Source: Phenylobacterium sp. (GTDB taxonomy: Bacteria > Pseudomonadota > Alphaproteobacteria > Caulobacterales > Caulobacteraceae). From it: DNA of 64,000 nt. The stretch covers positions 1-64,000 of the forward strand of contig NZ_JAUYAF010000020.1 of NCBI RefSeq assembly GCF_030693625.1. The letters run 5' to 3'. Under the pieces are notes generated by a model that was not told where the DNA came from, made no database searches, and saw nothing but the letters and a program-made list of their open reading frames with translations. Shown piece by piece: positions 29,265-39,467 of this stretch. How positions within the stretch are numbered: position 1 is the stretch's first letter; the number at the start of each line of letters is the position of its first letter. The position numbers and the translations under genes are program-made.

Positions 29265-31310
29265 ATGTTTCTTACGGGTGGGTCTGGCAAGGACAGGCTG
29301 ACGGGCGGCGCGGGCGCCGACACTTTGTATGGCTTGGCGGGGGACGACTCGCTCTCCGGTCTCGGCGGCGAGGACGTCCTGGCTGGCAACGAAGGCGCCG
29401 ACACCCTCTCGGGCGGCGCCAGCGACGACTACTTGATGGGCGGCCTGGGCAATGACCGCATCGACGGCGGCACGGGCTTTGACTGGGCCGGCTACGAGGA
29501 CGCCACCGCGGCCGTAAGGGTCGACCTGGCCCTGACCACCGCCCAGAACACCCTGGGCGCCGGGACCGACCAGCTCCTCTCCATCGAGTATGTGTACGGC
29601 TCGTCCTACGGCGACACGCTGAGCGGAACGTCGGGCTTCAACTACATCTTCGGCGGCGACGGGAACGACCAGCTGTTCGGCCGCGCGGGCGACGACTTCC
29701 TGGCCGGCGGCGCGGGCGACGACCTGATCGACGGCGGCGCGAACGACGACACGGTCAGCTTCGACGACGGCGTTGCGGGCGGCGTCGTGGTCTCCCTGAT
29801 CACCCAGACCGCCGACGGCCACGGGCATGACAGCTTGGTCTCCATCGAGAGCGTCTACGGCAGTGGCGACAACGACAGCATCGTCGGCAACGACGTCGAT
29901 AACTACCTGTTCGGCGGTGACGGCGCGGACACCATCGTGGCCGGCGGCGGGGCCGACTACGTCGACGGCGATCTGGGGGACGACTTTGTCGTCGGCGGCG
30001 CGGGCGACGACTACATCGCCGGCGGCGCGGGAATCGACACAGTCAGCTTCGACGACGGCCTGACCGGCGGGGTCGTAGTTTCGCTCCTTGCCGGGACCGC
30101 CGACGGTCATGGGTATGACCATCTGGACTCCATCGAAAATGTCGTCGGCAGCGCCTATGCGGATACCGTCACAGGTGACGCTTCTAGCAACCATCTCTGG
30201 GGGGGAGAGGGCGACGACCTGCTTTCCGGCGGTGCTGGAAATGATGTCCTGGAGGCGTTCTACGGGTTCAACACACTGAATGGCGGCGACGGAGACGATC
30301 TCCTCGTCGGCGGCGGGGGCGACCTCCTCTACGGCGAGGAAGGAAATGACGTTCTGAGGTTTGACGGCGGGGCGGGCACGCTCAGCGGTGGGGCGGGGAA
30401 CGATTTTCTGCTCGGCGGTGGGGGATCCGAAAGCTTTGATGGCGGCAGTGGCATCGACACCGTTAGCTACGAGCGCGGTCAGGGTGGTGGCATCTTTGTT
30501 TCGCTCGAGCTCGGCTGGTCCACGCCCGGAGGCGAGAGCTCGCTGGGTGAGCACGGCTTCGATCACCTTGCCGGGGTCGAAAACATCATCGGCACCGCCT
30601 ACGCGGACAACATTACTGGCGACGCCGGGAACAACTCCATCATCGGCGGCGATGGGCGCGACGGCCTGAGTGGCGGCTCGGGCGGTGTCGATGTGCTCGA
30701 TGGGGGCGCCGGCGACGACTACTTCAACGCCGGTGGATCCTCTCACCTGACCGTGATCGGTGGACAGGGCGTCGATCAGATCATGTTCTTCGGCAGCGAC
30801 TTCGTGAGCACCGGCGTGGTTGTTGATCTCGGAGCGACGGGCGCGCAGCAGATCGATGCCACCCACCTCCTCACGATGTCGGGAGTCGAAACCTTCTTCG
30901 GCACGATCGGGTCTGACACGGTTTACGCGAGCGACGATGCCAATAAGTTCTATGCGTTTGGTATCGACAAGTTTGTGTTTCGAACCCTCGCGAGTTTGGG
31001 AAATGGCGCTGACGCCGACCTTATTTCGAGGATGACCTTCGTCCCCGACCCTAATCCTGGGGCTCCGACGGGGGCGATCATAGATGTCTCGCTCATCGAC
31101 GCCGACACGACTCAAGCCGGAAACCAGGCGTTCCACCTTCTGTCCGAAGGCTCAGGTTTCACCGGGCACGCCGGCGAAATCACCCGACAGTGGTCTCAGC
31201 AAGTCGGCGGGTACATCGTCCAGTTCGACGTGGACGGAGACGCCATCGCTGACGCTCGGCTGAACGTGGTGGGCGGCGTTTCCGTCGCCGACGCCAACTT
31301 CATCCTCTAG
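29265..31310 (+). CDS. RTX repeat protein secreted by type I system, no catalytic domain
   Basis: The 681-residue protein begins directly with calcium-binding GGxGxDxLx nonapeptides (GGSGKDRLTGGAGADTLYG) and has several blocks of them separated by an about 30-residue spacer with VVVSL.TGTADGHG-like wording. The last 110 residues (QAGNQAFHLLSEGSGFTGHAGE and FDVDGDAIADARL) match the C-terminal secretion module of serralysin-type proteins. There is no signal peptide and no enzyme domain, so it is probably a surface or matrix protein exported unfolded by an ABC-type system and folded by calcium outside. Secretion genes are not in the window. Base composition loosens in the 3' half, hinting at exchange. 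Confidence 0.88.
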   Translation: MFLTGGSGKDRLTGGAGADTLYGLAGDDSLSGLGGEDVLAGNEGADTLSGGASDDYLMGGLGNDRIDGGTGFDWAGYEDATAAVRVDLALTTAQNTLGAGTDQLLSIEYVYGSSYGDTLSGTSGFNYIFGGDGNDQLFGRAGDDFLAGGAGDDLIDGGANDDTVSFDDGVAGGVVVSLITQTADGHGHDSLVSIESVYGSGDNDSIVGNDVDNYLFGGDGADTIVAGGGADYVDGDLGDDFVVGGAGDDYIAGGAGIDTVSFDDGLTGGVVVSLLAGTADGHGYDHLDSIENVVGSAYADTVTGDASSNHLWGGEGDDLLSGGAGNDVLEAFYGFNTLNGGDGDDLLVGGGGDLLYGEEGNDVLRFDGGAGTLSGGAGNDFLLGGGGSESFDGGSGIDTVSYERGQGGGIFVSLELGWSTPGGESSLGEHGFDHLAGVENIIGTAYADNITGDAGNNSIIGGDGRDGLSGGSGGVDVLDGGAGDDYFNAGGSSHLTVIGGQGVDQIMFFGSDFVSTGVVVDLGATGAQQIDATHLLTMSGVETFFGTIGSDTVYASDDANKFYAFGIDKFVFRTLASLGNGADADLISRMTFVPDPNPGAPTGAIIDVSLIDADTTQAGNQAFHLLSEGSGFTGHAGEITRQWSQQVGGYIVQFDVDGDAIADARLNVVGGVSVADANFIL

Positions 31311-31314
31311 CCAC

Positions 31315-32508
31315 CTACCCCGCCCGGTCCAGCAGCAGCAACTCGACGAGGTCGCCGGCGGCTGAGGCCGGGGCGCTGGGGGGGCGCCGGAGCAGGGCGT
31401 CGGCGGCGGCGAAGACGCTCACCAGGGAGGAGTCCTGGTCGCGGTAGGGCTGGGCGGTGATACCTCCGGCCTCATAGGTCAGCTTGGCCCGCATCCAGTG
31501 TTCGCGGGGACCGTTGGCGGCGAGGGGCTCGGCCAGGCGGGCGGTGGCCATGCGCGGGGCGTGGGCCGCGCCGCAATAGGCGGCGATCAGGGGCTTGAGG
31601 AACAGTTCGGCGCAGACGAAGGCCGAGGCGGGGTTGCCGGGCAGGCCCAGCAGGCGGCGGCCGTCGGCCAGGACGCCGAAGAAGGTCGGCTTGCCGGGGC
31701 GGATCGCGACGCTCTCGACCCTGTACCGGATGCCCAGGGCCTCGGCGGCGGTGCGGACCAGGTCGTGATCGCCCACCGAGGCGCCGCCCACCGTGACGAT
31801 GAGGTCGGCCTCGGCGCCGCGCATGGCCGCGATCACCGCATCGAGCTGGTCGCGGACGCCGCTGAGCTTGGTGGCCTCCGCCCCCCAGGCCTCGCACATC
31901 ACCTTCAAGGCCGGGGAGCCGGAATCGTAGATCTGGAAGGGGCCCGGCACAGCCGGCGCCTCGACGATCTCCTCACCCGTTGAGAGGATGGCGATGCGGG
32001 GCTTGGCGTGGACGCTGACCTCGGCGCGCCCGGCGGAGGCGGCCAGGGACAGGCGCCAGGGGTCGATGCGGGTCCCCTTGGTGAGCAGGACGTCGCCGAC
32101 CTGGAAGTCCTTGCCGGCGTCGCGGATATTGTCGCCGGGCGCGGCGGCGGGAACCGTGACCTGATCGCCCTCGCGGGTGGCGTTCTCCTGGATCACCACG
32201 CTGTCGGCGCCGCCCGGCAGGGCCGCGCCGGTGAAGATGCGGATGGCCTGGCCGGGCGACAGCGCGCCCTCATAGCCGTGGCCTGCCGCGCTCTCACCGA
32301 CGATGGCGAGCGCGCCGGGCGTATCGGCGGCGCGCACCGCCCAGCCGTCCATGGCCGAATTGGTGAAGGGGGGCTGGGCGCGGACGGCGGCGACATCCTG
32401 CGCCAGCACCCGGCCGTTGGCGGTCTGCAGCGGGATGGTCTGCGCCGGCAGGGCGACAGCCTCCGCCACCATGGCGGACCGGGCGGCGTCGACGCTCAGC
32501 AGTTTCAC
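31315..32508 (-). CDS. moeA: molybdopterin molybdenumtransferase
   Basis: MoeA inserts molybdate into adenylylated molybdopterin. The 397-residue protein has the N-terminal [14 protein letters not shown] and [10 protein letters not shown] motifs, the MoCF-binding [12 protein letters not shown] and [11 protein letters not shown]. It is the last gene of a six-gene minus-strand moco operon (moaA-moaD-moaE-moaB-moaC-moeA) whose members overlap by 4 bases or nearly touch. It ends 4 bases after the convergent RTX stop. Confidence 0.94.
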   Translation of the reverse strand: MKLLSVDAARSAMVAEAVALPAQTIPLQTANGRVLAQDVAAVRAQPPFTNSAMDGWAVRAADTPGALAIVGESAAGHGYEGALSPGQAIRIFTGAALPGGADSVVIQENATREGDQVTVPAAAPGDNIRDAGKDFQVGDVLLTKGTRIDPWRLSLAASAGRAEVSVHAKPRIAILSTGEEIVEAPAVPGPFQIYDSGSPALKVMCEAWGAEATKLSGVRDQLDAVIAAMRGAEADLIVTVGGASVGDHDLVRTAAEALGIRYRVESVAIRPGKPTFFGVLADGRRLLGLPGNPASAFVCAELFLKPLIAAYCGAAHAPRMATARLAEPLAANGPREHWMRAKLTYEAGGITAQPYRDQDSSLVSVFAAADALLRRPPSAPASAAGDLVELLLLDRAG

Positions 32509-32975
32509 GGACGCTTCCAGTCGCCGGACTTGCCGCCCGACTTCTCCATCAGGCGCACGGCCTCGATGGTCATGGCCTTATCGGCGGCCTTGAGCATGTC
32601 ATAGACCGTGAGACAGGCCACGGAGACAGCGGTCAGCGCCTCCATCTCCACCCCGGTCTGGCCGCTGGTGCGGACCCGGGCGGTGACGGAAAGCCCGCCC
32701 TCGCCGGGTTCGACCCGGACCTCCACCTTGGAGAGCGCCAGGGGGTGGCACAGTGGAATCAGGTCGGAGGTCCTCTTGGCGGCCATGATGCCGGCGATCT
32801 CGGCGGTGGATCTGACGTCGCCCTTCTTGGCGTCGCCGGACAGGGCCAGGGCCAAGGTTTCCGCCGACATGCGCACGAAGCCTTCGGCCAGGGCCTCCCG
32901 GGTGGTGACCGCCTTGGCCGAGACGTCGACCATGTTGGCCCGGCCGGTCTCGTCGATGTGGGTCAGGCGGCTCAT
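32505..32975 (-). CDS. moaC: cyclic pyranopterin monophosphate synthase
   Basis: MoaC turns 3',8-cyclo-GTP into cyclic pyranopterin monophosphate. The 156-residue protein carries [18 protein letters not shown] at the start, [18 protein letters not shown] and [20 protein letters not shown], the core family motifs. Start and stop overlap the neighbours moaB and moeA by 4 bases each. Confidence 0.96.
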   Translation of the reverse strand: MSRLTHIDETGRANMVDVSAKAVTTREALAEGFVRMSAETLALALSGDAKKGDVRSTAEIAGIMAAKRTSDLIPLCHPLALSKVEVRVEPGEGGLSVTARVRTSGQTGVEMEALTAVSVACLTVYDMLKAADKAMTIEAVRLMEKSGGKSGDWKRP

Positions 32976-33526
32976 TTCTCGAGCAGGCGCGGCATCAGCT
33001 CGACCATGTTGCAGGGGCCATGGCGGCTGTCGAGCTGGGCTGAGATCACCTTGTCCCAGCCGTCCTTCACCGCCCCGTTGGAGCCGGGCAGGCAGAAGAC
33101 GAAGACCCCGCCCACCAGGCCGGCGGTGGCGCGGCTCTGCAGGGTGGACAGGCCCACCGACTGGTAGCTCACCATGTGGAAGACGACCGAGAAGCCGTCG
33201 AGCTTCTTGTCGAACAGCGGCTCGACGGCTTCGGGGGTCACGTCGCGGCCGGTGATCCCGGTGCCGCCGGTGGTGATGATGACGTCCACCGCGCCCGAGG
33301 CGACCCAGGCCTTCACCTGCAGGCGGATCTGGTCGACGTCATCCTTGACGATGGCCTTGTCGGCCAGTTCGTGGCCCGCGCCGATGACGCGCTCGGCCAG
33401 GACGTGGCCGGAGGTGTCGCTCTCCTCGTCGCGGGTGTCGGAGATGGTCAGGACCGCGATGCGGACCGGGACGATCGGCTGCTTATCGTCGATGCGGCCG
33501 CCGGGGCTCAGGGTAGGGGCGTTCAT
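32972..33526 (-). CDS. moaB: MoaB/MogA-family molybdopterin adenylyltransferase
   Basis: The 184-residue protein has the MoCF-binding signature [20 protein letters not shown], preceded by [17 protein letters not shown] and followed by [18 protein letters not shown]. MoaB-type proteins adenylylate molybdopterin before metal insertion in organisms without a fused enzyme. The C-terminal [13 protein letters not shown] is typical of MoaB. It overlaps moaE and moaC by 4 bases each. Confidence 0.93.
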   Translation of the reverse strand: MNAPTLSPGGRIDDKQPIVPVRIAVLTISDTRDEESDTSGHVLAERVIGAGHELADKAIVKDDVDQIRLQVKAWVASGAVDVIITTGGTGITGRDVTPEAVEPLFDKKLDGFSVVFHMVSYQSVGLSTLQSRATAGLVGGVFVFCLPGSNGAVKDGWDKVISAQLDSRHGPCNMVELMPRLLEK

Positions 33527-33972
33527 GGGGTCTCCCAGCGGGTGATGTCGGCGTGGTCCTGCGGCCTGGGCTCGATCCAGCGCGCGGCGCCGTCGGGACC
33601 GGTCTCCTTCTTCCAGAAGGGAGCGCGGCTCTTCAAGTAGTCCATGAGGAAATCGCAGGCCTCGAACGCGGCGCGGCGGTGGCCCGCCGCCGTGGCCACG
33701 AAGACGATGGCGTCGCCGGGCGCGATCTGGCCCACGCGATGGACGATGGAAAAGTCGTCGAGCTTGAAGCGGTCCCGCGCGCGGTCGGCGATGCGGCCGA
33801 TCTCGGCTTGCGTGAAGCCCGGATAGGCCTCCAGCTCCAGGGTTGTCGTGGCGCCCTGTTCGGCGCGGGCAAGGCCAGTGAAGGTGGCGACCGCTCCGGT
33901 CTCGGTGCGGTCCTTGCAGAACGCGGTCAGCAGGACGCCGGGATCGAAGGGCTGGTCGGTCAGCGCGATCAT
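33523..33972 (-). CDS. moaE: molybdopterin synthase catalytic subunit
   Basis: MoaE transfers sulfur from thiocarboxylated MoaD to precursor Z. The 149-residue protein shows GAVATFTGLAR, TLELEAYPGFTQAE, VHRVGQIAPGDAIVFVA and KSRAPFWKKE, the last carrying the catalytic Lys. It overlaps moaD and moaB by 4 bases, as usual for the synthase pair. Confidence 0.95.
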   Translation of the reverse strand: MIALTDQPFDPGVLLTAFCKDRTETGAVATFTGLARAEQGATTTLELEAYPGFTQAEIGRIADRARDRFKLDDFSIVHRVGQIAPGDAIVFVATAAGHRRAAFEACDFLMDYLKSRAPFWKKETGPDGAARWIEPRPQDHADITRWETP

Positions 33973-34214
33973 CCGCCGCTCATGGCCGGGAGGAAGGCCA
34001 CCTCGGAGCGCGCGGTCAGGGCCGCGTCGCCGCGCACGATGGCCTGGTCAAGGGCCACCTGGACGCCGGGGGCGGAGAGAGCCTGCGCGAGACCTTCGTC
34101 CTCGGCGCAGAGCTGGGCGCGCAGGGCGAAGAGCGAGGCGGGCAGGGGTTCGAGGGTTCGTTCGCGCCAGCCGGCGATATCGCTCAGGCGCCCGAACAGC
34201 AGGACCTTGGCCAC
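33969..34214 (-). CDS. moaD: molybdopterin synthase sulfur carrier subunit
   Basis: The 81-residue ubiquitin-like protein starts at a GTG (VAKVLLFGRLSDIAGW) one base after the moaA stop and ends MSGG, the Gly-Gly tail that becomes thiocarboxylated. EVAFLPAMSGG matches the family end. The longer frame to 34283 reads back into moaA and is not needed. Confidence 0.93.
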   Translation of the reverse strand: MAKVLLFGRLSDIAGWRERTLEPLPASLFALRAQLCAEDEGLAQALSAPGVQVALDQAIVRGDAALTARSEVAFLPAMSGG

Positions 34215-34215
34215 C

Positions 34216-35250
34216 CTAGCCTCCCGTGGTGGACATGTGCCGGGCGACGGCGGGAGCCGAGGACCGGACGATCTGGAAGTCATGGCCCTGGGGCTTGGCG
34301 TCCACGGCCAGGCGAATGGCGTCCTCCAGGCCGGCCTCGTCGGCGCCGGCGCGGAGCACGGCGCGCAGGTCGCTGGCGTCCTCGCGGCCCAGGCAGGTGT
34401 GGAGGGTGCCGGTGCAGGTCAGGCGCACGCGGTTGCAGGCCTCGCAGAAATTGTGGCTCAGCGGGGTGATGAAGCCCAGGCGGCCGCCGGTCTCCTCCAC
34501 GGTCACATAGCGGGCCGGGCCGCCGGTGACGTGGTCGCTGTCGGTGAGGGTCCAGAAGCTTTCAAGCTCGCGGCGCACGTCCTTCAGCGACAGGAACTGG
34601 TCGGTGCGGTCCACTTCGATCTCGCCCAGGGGCATGGCCTCGATGAGGGTCATGTCGCAGCCTCGGGCGTGGGCCCAGGCGATCAGGTCGGGGAGCTCGG
34701 CGGCGTTGTCGTCCTTGAGCGCCACGGCGTTGACCTTCACGGCGATGCCGGCGGCCAGGGCGGCATCGATGCCGGCGATGACCTTGGCGAGATTTCCGCC
34801 GCGGGTCAGCGTGCGGAACAGGTCAGGCTTCAGAGTGTCCATGGAGACGTTGATGCGGCGCACGCCGAACTTCGCAAGGTCGCCTGCGAACTCGGTCAAC
34901 CGGGTGCCGTTGGTGGTGAGGGTCAGCTCGTCCAGGGCGCCGGACTTGAGGTGGCGCGACAGGTTCTCGATCAGGCCCATCACGCCCTTGCGCACCAGGG
35001 GCTCGCCCCCGGTGATCCGCAACTTGCGCACTCCCAGCCGAATGAAGCTCGAGGAAATCCGGTCGAGCTCCTCCAGGGTCAGCACCTCGGCCTTGGGCAG
35101 GAAGGTCATGTGCTCGGCCATGCAATAAACGCAGCGCAGATCGCAGCGGTCGGTGACCGAGACCCTCAGATAGGTCACGGTGCGGCCGAACCCGTCGATC
35201 AGGCTGGCCTGCGAAGCGGCTTGCGAGGGGGCGTCGTCATAGGGCGTCAT
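34216..35250 (-). CDS. moaA: GTP 3',8-cyclase (radical SAM)
   Basis: MoaA starts molybdopterin synthesis by cyclising GTP. The radical-SAM cluster motif is CDLRCVYCM, the second Fe-S site is [20 protein letters not shown] near the C-terminus, and [10 protein letters not shown] is the SAM-binding GGEP. The ATG at 35250 gives 344 residues; a GTG at 35277 is also in frame. It heads the moco operon and is divergent from mocA with only 32 bases between starts. The penultimate Gly-Gly tail (STTGG) is the conserved MoaA end. Confidence 0.95.
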   Translation of the reverse strand: MTPYDDAPSQAASQASLIDGFGRTVTYLRVSVTDRCDLRCVYCMAEHMTFLPKAEVLTLEELDRISSSFIRLGVRKLRITGGEPLVRKGVMGLIENLSRHLKSGALDELTLTTNGTRLTEFAGDLAKFGVRRINVSMDTLKPDLFRTLTRGGNLAKVIAGIDAALAAGIAVKVNAVALKDDNAAELPDLIAWAHARGCDMTLIEAMPLGEIEVDRTDQFLSLKDVRRELESFWTLTDSDHVTGGPARYVTVEETGGRLGFITPLSHNFCEACNRVRLTCTGTLHTCLGREDASDLRAVLRAGADEAGLEDAIRLAVDAKPQGHDFQIVRSSAPAVARHMSTTGG

Positions 35251-35282
35251 GCGAAACCTAACATAGAGGGGAACCACGGCGC

Positions 35283-35897
35283 GTGACAGGGGTAGGCGGA
35301 TTTGAAGCGATCGTCTTGGCGGCCGGCGCCGGGACGCGGTTCGGCGGCGGCAAACTTCTGGCCCCCTATGGCGATGGCGTCCTGCTGGAAGGGGCCCTGC
35401 GCGCGGCCTTCGCGGCGCCGGTGCGGACCGTGACCGTGGTGACGGGCTCCGATCCCAGCCGGGTGGGCGCGGCGGTCATGGCCTATGCCCGGCAGGCGGG
35501 TCAGGATGAACGCCTGAAAATTGTCCACGCTGCGGACCATGCCGAGGGCATGGGCGCCTCCCTGCGCCACGCGGCCGCAGCCCTGCCCGCCGATGCGGAG
35601 GGGGTCTACGTCTTCCTCGGCGACATGCCGCGCATCCCGGCCTCGGTTCTTGAGCCGCTGGCCCAGGCCGTGCGCGACGGCGCTCCGGCCGCCGCGGCGA
35701 CCTTCGGCGGCAAGCGCGGCCATCCGGCGCTGATCGGCGCGGCCCTGATCCCGCAGCTGCTGACGCTGACGGGCGACGCCGGGGCGCGGGCGGTGCTGCA
35801 GGGGCTGGGCGACCGGCTGGTCCTGATCGAAGCCCCCGACGACGGGGTGCTGTTCGATGTGGACAAGCCAGCCGATCTACCGGGGTCTATCCGTTAA
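35283..35897 (+). CDS. mocA: molybdopterin cytidylyltransferase-type nucleotidyltransferase
   Basis: The 204-residue protein has the MobA/MocA nucleotide motif [33 protein letters not shown] and [16 protein letters not shown], then RGHPALIG. This wording fits MocA, which makes the cytosine dinucleotide form of Moco, rather than the guanylyl enzyme MobA. That matches the neighbouring xanthine-oxidase-family dehydrogenase, which uses the cytosine form. It is read from a GTG close to, and divergent from, moaA. Confidence 0.87.
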   Translation: MTGVGGFEAIVLAAGAGTRFGGGKLLAPYGDGVLLEGALRAAFAAPVRTVTVVTGSDPSRVGAAVMAYARQAGQDERLKIVHAADHAEGMGASLRHAAAALPADAEGVYVFLGDMPRIPASVLEPLAQAVRDGAPAAAATFGGKRGHPALIGAALIPQLLTLTGDAGARAVLQGLGDRLVLIEAPDDGVLFDVDKPADLPGSIR

Positions 35898-35901
35898 ATC
35901 T

Positions 35902-35933
35902 CCACTCATCCCGCCCTTCGCCGGGATGAGCGG
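35902..35933. repeat. intergenic palindrome, copy 2
   Basis: CTCATCCCG (35905-35913) pairs with CGGGATGAG (35922-35930), flanked by TCC and GGA. It is nearly identical to the element at 24402-24435 and lies between the convergent mocA and iorB-like genes; a related GTCATCCCGGCGAGTCG follows at about 35947. Confidence 0.6.
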
Positions 35934-35965
35934 AAATGGATGTCCGTCATCCCGGCGAGTCGCGC

Positions 35966-38152
35966 CTAGGCCTTCACGAAGGGCAGGCTGGTGGTGGCCT
36001 GGCCGTTCAGGGCCAGGAGGGCGTTGGCGACGGCCGGCGCGATCACCGGGGTGCCGGGTTCCCCGGTGCCTGAGGGGGCGTTGCCGGAGGGGAGGATGTG
36101 GGTCTCCACCGTCGGGGCCTCGGAGTTGCGCAGCACCCGGTAGGTGTCGAAGTTGGTCTGCTCCACCACCCCGTCCTTCAGGGTGATCTTGCCGTAGAGC
36201 GCCGCCGACAGGCCGTAGCAGATGCCGCCTTCCATCTGGGCGGCGATCTGGTCAGGCGAGATGGCCGTTCCGCAGTCCACGGCGGTGACGACGCGGCCGA
36301 CCTTGGGCTGCCCGTCCACCAGCTGCACCTCGGCCACCTGGGCCACCACAGTGCCGAAGCTCTCGTGCACCGCGACGCCGCGCGACCAGCCGGCGGTGGC
36401 CGGCTTGTCCCAGCCGGCCTTCTCGGCGACGAGGTTCAGCACCGCCAGGTGACGGGTCGCCCCGGCCTTTTCATAGAGGGTCCGGCGATAGGCCACCGGG
36501 TCCTTGCCGGCCTTGCGGGCCAGCTGGTCGATGGTGTGCTCCATGACAAAGGCGGTGTGGGTGGCCCCCACCGAGCGCCACCAGAGCACCGGAATGTTGA
36601 CGTCAGGCATCAGCACCTGGGCGTCCACCACCGGGGTGGCCTTGAGATAGGGCGAGCCCTTGGTTCCCTCGACGGTGGTTTCGTCAACGCCCTTGGTGGG
36701 CATGGGCGAACCCTTCATCAGGGTCTGGGTGACCACGCGGTGGCGCCAGGCGACCGGGTAGCCCTCCTTGTCGACGGTGATCTTCACGGCGTGATGGGTG
36801 AGCGGGCGGAAGTAGCCCGCCGCTGTGTCGTCCTCGCGGGTCCAGACCAGCTTCACAGGCCGCATCTTGCCGACCTTCTTGGCGATCTCGACGCACTCGG
36901 CGACATAGTCCGATTGGAAGTTGGCTCGGCGCCCGAAGGAGCCGCCCGCGAACAGGGTCTCGATCTCCACGGCGCCCGGCAGCATGCCGACGATCTTGGC
37001 GGTGTTGAGCTGGTCCACCGTCGGGATCTGCGAGCCGAAGGTCAGCTTGGCCTTGCCGGCGCCGACCTGGGCCACGCAGTTCATCGGCTCCAGGGCCGCG
37101 TGGGCCAGGAACGGGAAATCGTAGGTGGTCTCGAAGATCGTGCCCTGGACCTTCTTGGCGGCGTCACCCTTGGTCTCGAAGGCCTGCCACTCGGTCTTTT
37201 CCGGCAGCGTTCCCTTGCCGGCCGCCCACTGACGGTAGTTCGCGGCCATGGTCTCGGAGCTGGCCTTCTCGGCGCCGGTCTCGTCCCAGGTCACCTTCAG
37301 GGCCTCGCGGCCCTTGCGGGCGGCCCAGGTGTTCTGCGCCACCACGGCGACGCCGGTGGGGATCTGGTAGACCTCCACCACGCCCGGGACCTTCCTGGCC
37401 TCGGCGGCGTCGAAGCTGCCCACCTTGGCGCCGTAGCGCGGGGCGTGGGCGACCATGGCGACGAGCATGTCGGGAAGCTGGACGTCCTGGGTGAAGCGGG
37501 CGGTGCCGTCGCTCTTGGCCTGGGAGTCCTTGCGACGCACCCGGTCGGTCCCGATCAGGGTGAAGGTCTTGGGATCCTTCAGCACCGGGGCCTTGGGCGG
37601 GGCGATCTTGCCGGCCTCGGGCAGCAGCTGGGCGAAGGTCGCCGACTTGCCGCTCTTGGCGTGGCTGACGACGCTGTCCTTGACGGTGATCTCGCCGACA
37701 GGCGCGTTCCACTTATTGGCGGCGGCCTCGATGAACATGGCCTTGGCGCCGGCGCCGGCCTGGCGCAGCTGGGTCCAGGAGTTGGAAATGGCCGAGGAGC
37801 CGCCGGTGCCCTGCACGCCCATGCCAGTGTTGGCGTAGACCTTGGCGATGGCGGGCGCCTGCTCGACCTTGACCTTGGTCCAGTCGGCGTCCAGCTCCTC
37901 GGCGACGATGGCGGCCAGGCCCGCATGGTTGCCCTGGCCGAATTCGATGTGCTTGGAGATCACCGTCACCGCGCCGTCAGCGCCGATCTTGATGAAGGGG
38001 CCGAAGGCGCCGAAGTCCTCCTTGGCGCCGACGCTGAGCAGGTCACCGGGGGAGCAGCCCACCAGAAGGGCGCCGCCCACCAGGGTCGCGCCGACCACCA
38101 GGTCGCGCCGGGTGGCGCCTTGGGTTTCGCGGGGGGAGAGGATCCTGTTCAT
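35966..38152 (-). CDS. iorB: molybdopterin-binding subunit of an isoquinoline 1-oxidoreductase-type dehydrogenase
   Basis: The 728-residue protein belongs to the xanthine-oxidase family, IorB/aldehyde dehydrogenase branch, in which the large subunit is exported. The start [20 protein letters not shown] has a twin-arginine motif followed by a hydrophobic stretch ending LLVGC, which could be a Tat lipoprotein signal. Moco-binding regions include [43 protein letters not shown] and the C-terminal [18 protein letters not shown] with the catalytic Glu. It should oxidise an N-heterocycle or aldehyde in the periplasm and pass electrons via the small subunit to cytochrome c. Substrate unknown. Confidence 0.88.
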   Translation of the reverse strand: MNRILSPRETQGATRRDLVVGATLVGGALLVGCSPGDLLSVGAKEDFGAFGPFIKIGADGAVTVISKHIEFGQGNHAGLAAIVAEELDADWTKVKVEQAPAIAKVYANTGMGVQGTGGSSAISNSWTQLRQAGAGAKAMFIEAAANKWNAPVGEITVKDSVVSHAKSGKSATFAQLLPEAGKIAPPKAPVLKDPKTFTLIGTDRVRRKDSQAKSDGTARFTQDVQLPDMLVAMVAHAPRYGAKVGSFDAAEARKVPGVVEVYQIPTGVAVVAQNTWAARKGREALKVTWDETGAEKASSETMAANYRQWAAGKGTLPEKTEWQAFETKGDAAKKVQGTIFETTYDFPFLAHAALEPMNCVAQVGAGKAKLTFGSQIPTVDQLNTAKIVGMLPGAVEIETLFAGGSFGRRANFQSDYVAECVEIAKKVGKMRPVKLVWTREDDTAAGYFRPLTHHAVKITVDKEGYPVAWRHRVVTQTLMKGSPMPTKGVDETTVEGTKGSPYLKATPVVDAQVLMPDVNIPVLWWRSVGATHTAFVMEHTIDQLARKAGKDPVAYRRTLYEKAGATRHLAVLNLVAEKAGWDKPATAGWSRGVAVHESFGTVVAQVAEVQLVDGQPKVGRVVTAVDCGTAISPDQIAAQMEGGICYGLSAALYGKITLKDGVVEQTNFDTYRVLRNSEAPTVETHILPSGNAPSGTGEPGTPVIAPAVANALLALNGQATTSLPFVKA

Positions 38153-38160
38153 GTCCGCTC

Positions 38161-38667
38161 CTAGATCTTGGCCGGGGCGGCGGGGGCCGCGACGGGGGTG
38201 ACGGGGACCGGGGCGGCGGCCGCCATGCCCGCGGCGTCCTTGATGGCCGCGCGGATCCGCTGATAGGTGCCGCAGCGGCAGATGTTGCCGTCCATGGCCG
38301 CGTCGATGTCGGCGTCGGTGGGGTTGGGCTTGGCGGCCAACAGGGCCGTGGCGCTCATGATCTGACCCGACTGGCAGTAGCCGCACTGCGGCACGTCATG
38401 CTTCACCCAGGCCTGCTGAAGGGGGCTGTTTCCGCCCAGGCTCTCGATGGTGGTGATCTTCATGCCGGCCAGGCCCTCGATGGGCATGACGCAGGAGCGG
38501 ATCGGCTGGCCGTCGGCCAGCACCGTGCAGGCGCCGCACTGGGCCACCCCGCAGCCGAACTTTGAGCCGATGAGGCCAAGTTCATCCCGCAGCACCCACA
38601 GCAGGGGCGTGTCAGGGGCCGCCTTCACCGCCAACGGCTTGCCGTTCACGTCCAGTGTCATGGCCAT
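38161..38667 (-). CDS. iorA: 2Fe-2S subunit of the isoquinoline 1-oxidoreductase-type dehydrogenase
   Basis: The protein binds two [2Fe-2S] clusters: the plant-type site [11 protein letters not shown] and the xanthine-oxidase-type site [10 protein letters not shown] with CRCGTY. ATGs at 38667 and 38661 are both possible. After about residue 145 there is an Ala/Pro/Val-rich tail ([15 protein letters not shown]) not needed for the fold. The gene precedes iorB by 8 bases. It lacks its own signal peptide, so export piggy-backing on the Tat signal of IorB is expected. Confidence 0.92.
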   Translation of the reverse strand: MAMTLDVNGKPLAVKAAPDTPLLWVLRDELGLIGSKFGCGVAQCGACTVLADGQPIRSCVMPIEGLAGMKITTIESLGGNSPLQQAWVKHDVPQCGYCQSGQIMSATALLAAKPNPTDADIDAAMDGNICRCGTYQRIRAAIKDAAGMAAAAPVPVTPVAAPAAPAKI

Positions 38668-38796
38668 GGGTCTGTCCCTCCCCGAATGAGATGCAAGCTG
38701 CATCTTAACGTCGTTTAGTCGCTGCGGTAAATGTCGCCGTCATGGCGGGGCCGCCCGCGACGCGCTAGGTAGGGCGACAAGCTCTCCGGAGGTCTC

Positions 38797-39153
38797 ATGA
38801 CACGCCGTGTTCTCGCCGTTCTCGCCGTCACCAGCCTGCTGACGGTTTCGCCTGCCCTGGCCGCCGACGGGGCCAAGGTCTTTCAGCTTCAGTGCAAGAC
38901 CTGCCACGGCGCCAAGAGCACGCCGATGGGCCCCAGCCTGGCCGGGGTGGCGGGCCGCAAGATCGCGAGCCTGGCCGACTACAGGTATTCGACCGGCCTG
39001 ACGGCCAAGGCTCCGGCCGTCTGGACCGACGCCAATCTGGACGCCTATCTCGCCGCCCCCACCAAGTTCGCGCCGGGCACCCGGATGCCCACAGGCCTCG
39101 CCGGGCCCGCTGACCGCGCCGCGGTGGTGGCCTATATGAAGGGGCTGAAATGA
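38797..39153 (+). CDS. class I cytochrome c
   Basis: The 118-residue protein has a cleavable signal peptide (cut after SPALA, about residue 22), the haem motif CKTCH at about 35-39 and a distal Met in RMPTG near residue 99. It matches small mitochondrial-type cytochromes c552/c556. Divergent from iorA by about 130 bases, it is a plausible periplasmic electron acceptor of the dehydrogenase. The stop overlaps the next lipoprotein by 4 bases. Confidence 0.9.
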   Translation: MTRRVLAVLAVTSLLTVSPALAADGAKVFQLQCKTCHGAKSTPMGPSLAGVAGRKIASLADYRYSTGLTAKAPAVWTDANLDAYLAAPTKFAPGTRMPTGLAGPADRAAVVAYMKGLK

Positions 39154-39467
39154 GAGCCGCGCCGTGGATCGCGCTCGCTGCAGGCCTGGCCCTGGCCGGC
39201 TGCGCCACCGTCGCCCCTGAAGACGCCACCGACGCGCCCATGACCTATGCTTGCGGCGCCGGGAAGCGCTTCGTGGCGTCCTATGCCCTGGATGGGCGGA
39301 TCGTGCGGGTGACCGCTGGCGGCCAGACGACGACCCTGCGGCAGGTGAAGAAGAAGAGGGGCGATCCCATCTTCGCGGCCGGCGGCATGACTCTTACCAC
39401 CAAGGGAGCATCGGCGGATCTGGACGGCGCCCCGGCCGGTCCCTACCGGAACTGCAGAACCGGCTAG
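39150..39467 (+). CDS. MliC-like lipoprotein
   Basis: The 105-residue protein has a lipobox (LALAGC at about 14-19) and a compact domain YACGAGKRFVASYALDGR...GGMTLTTKG with two further cysteines (YACG, YRNCRT) that could form a disulfide. The pattern matches the MliC/PliC lysozyme-inhibitor fold. It is translationally coupled to the cytochrome gene upstream and to the siroheme gene downstream (TAGTG). The inhibitor role is by family only. Confidence 0.68.
   Translation: MRAAPWIALAAGLALAGCATVAPEDATDAPMTYACGAGKRFVASYALDGRIVRVTAGGQTTTLRQVKKKRGDPIFAAGGMTLTTKGASADLDGAPAGPYRNCRTG

Noticed and set aside
29172..31136. A 654-residue minus-strand open frame
   Set aside because: It lies wholly opposite the RTX gene and its length comes from the repeated GGxGxD codons; no ribosome site or family motif.
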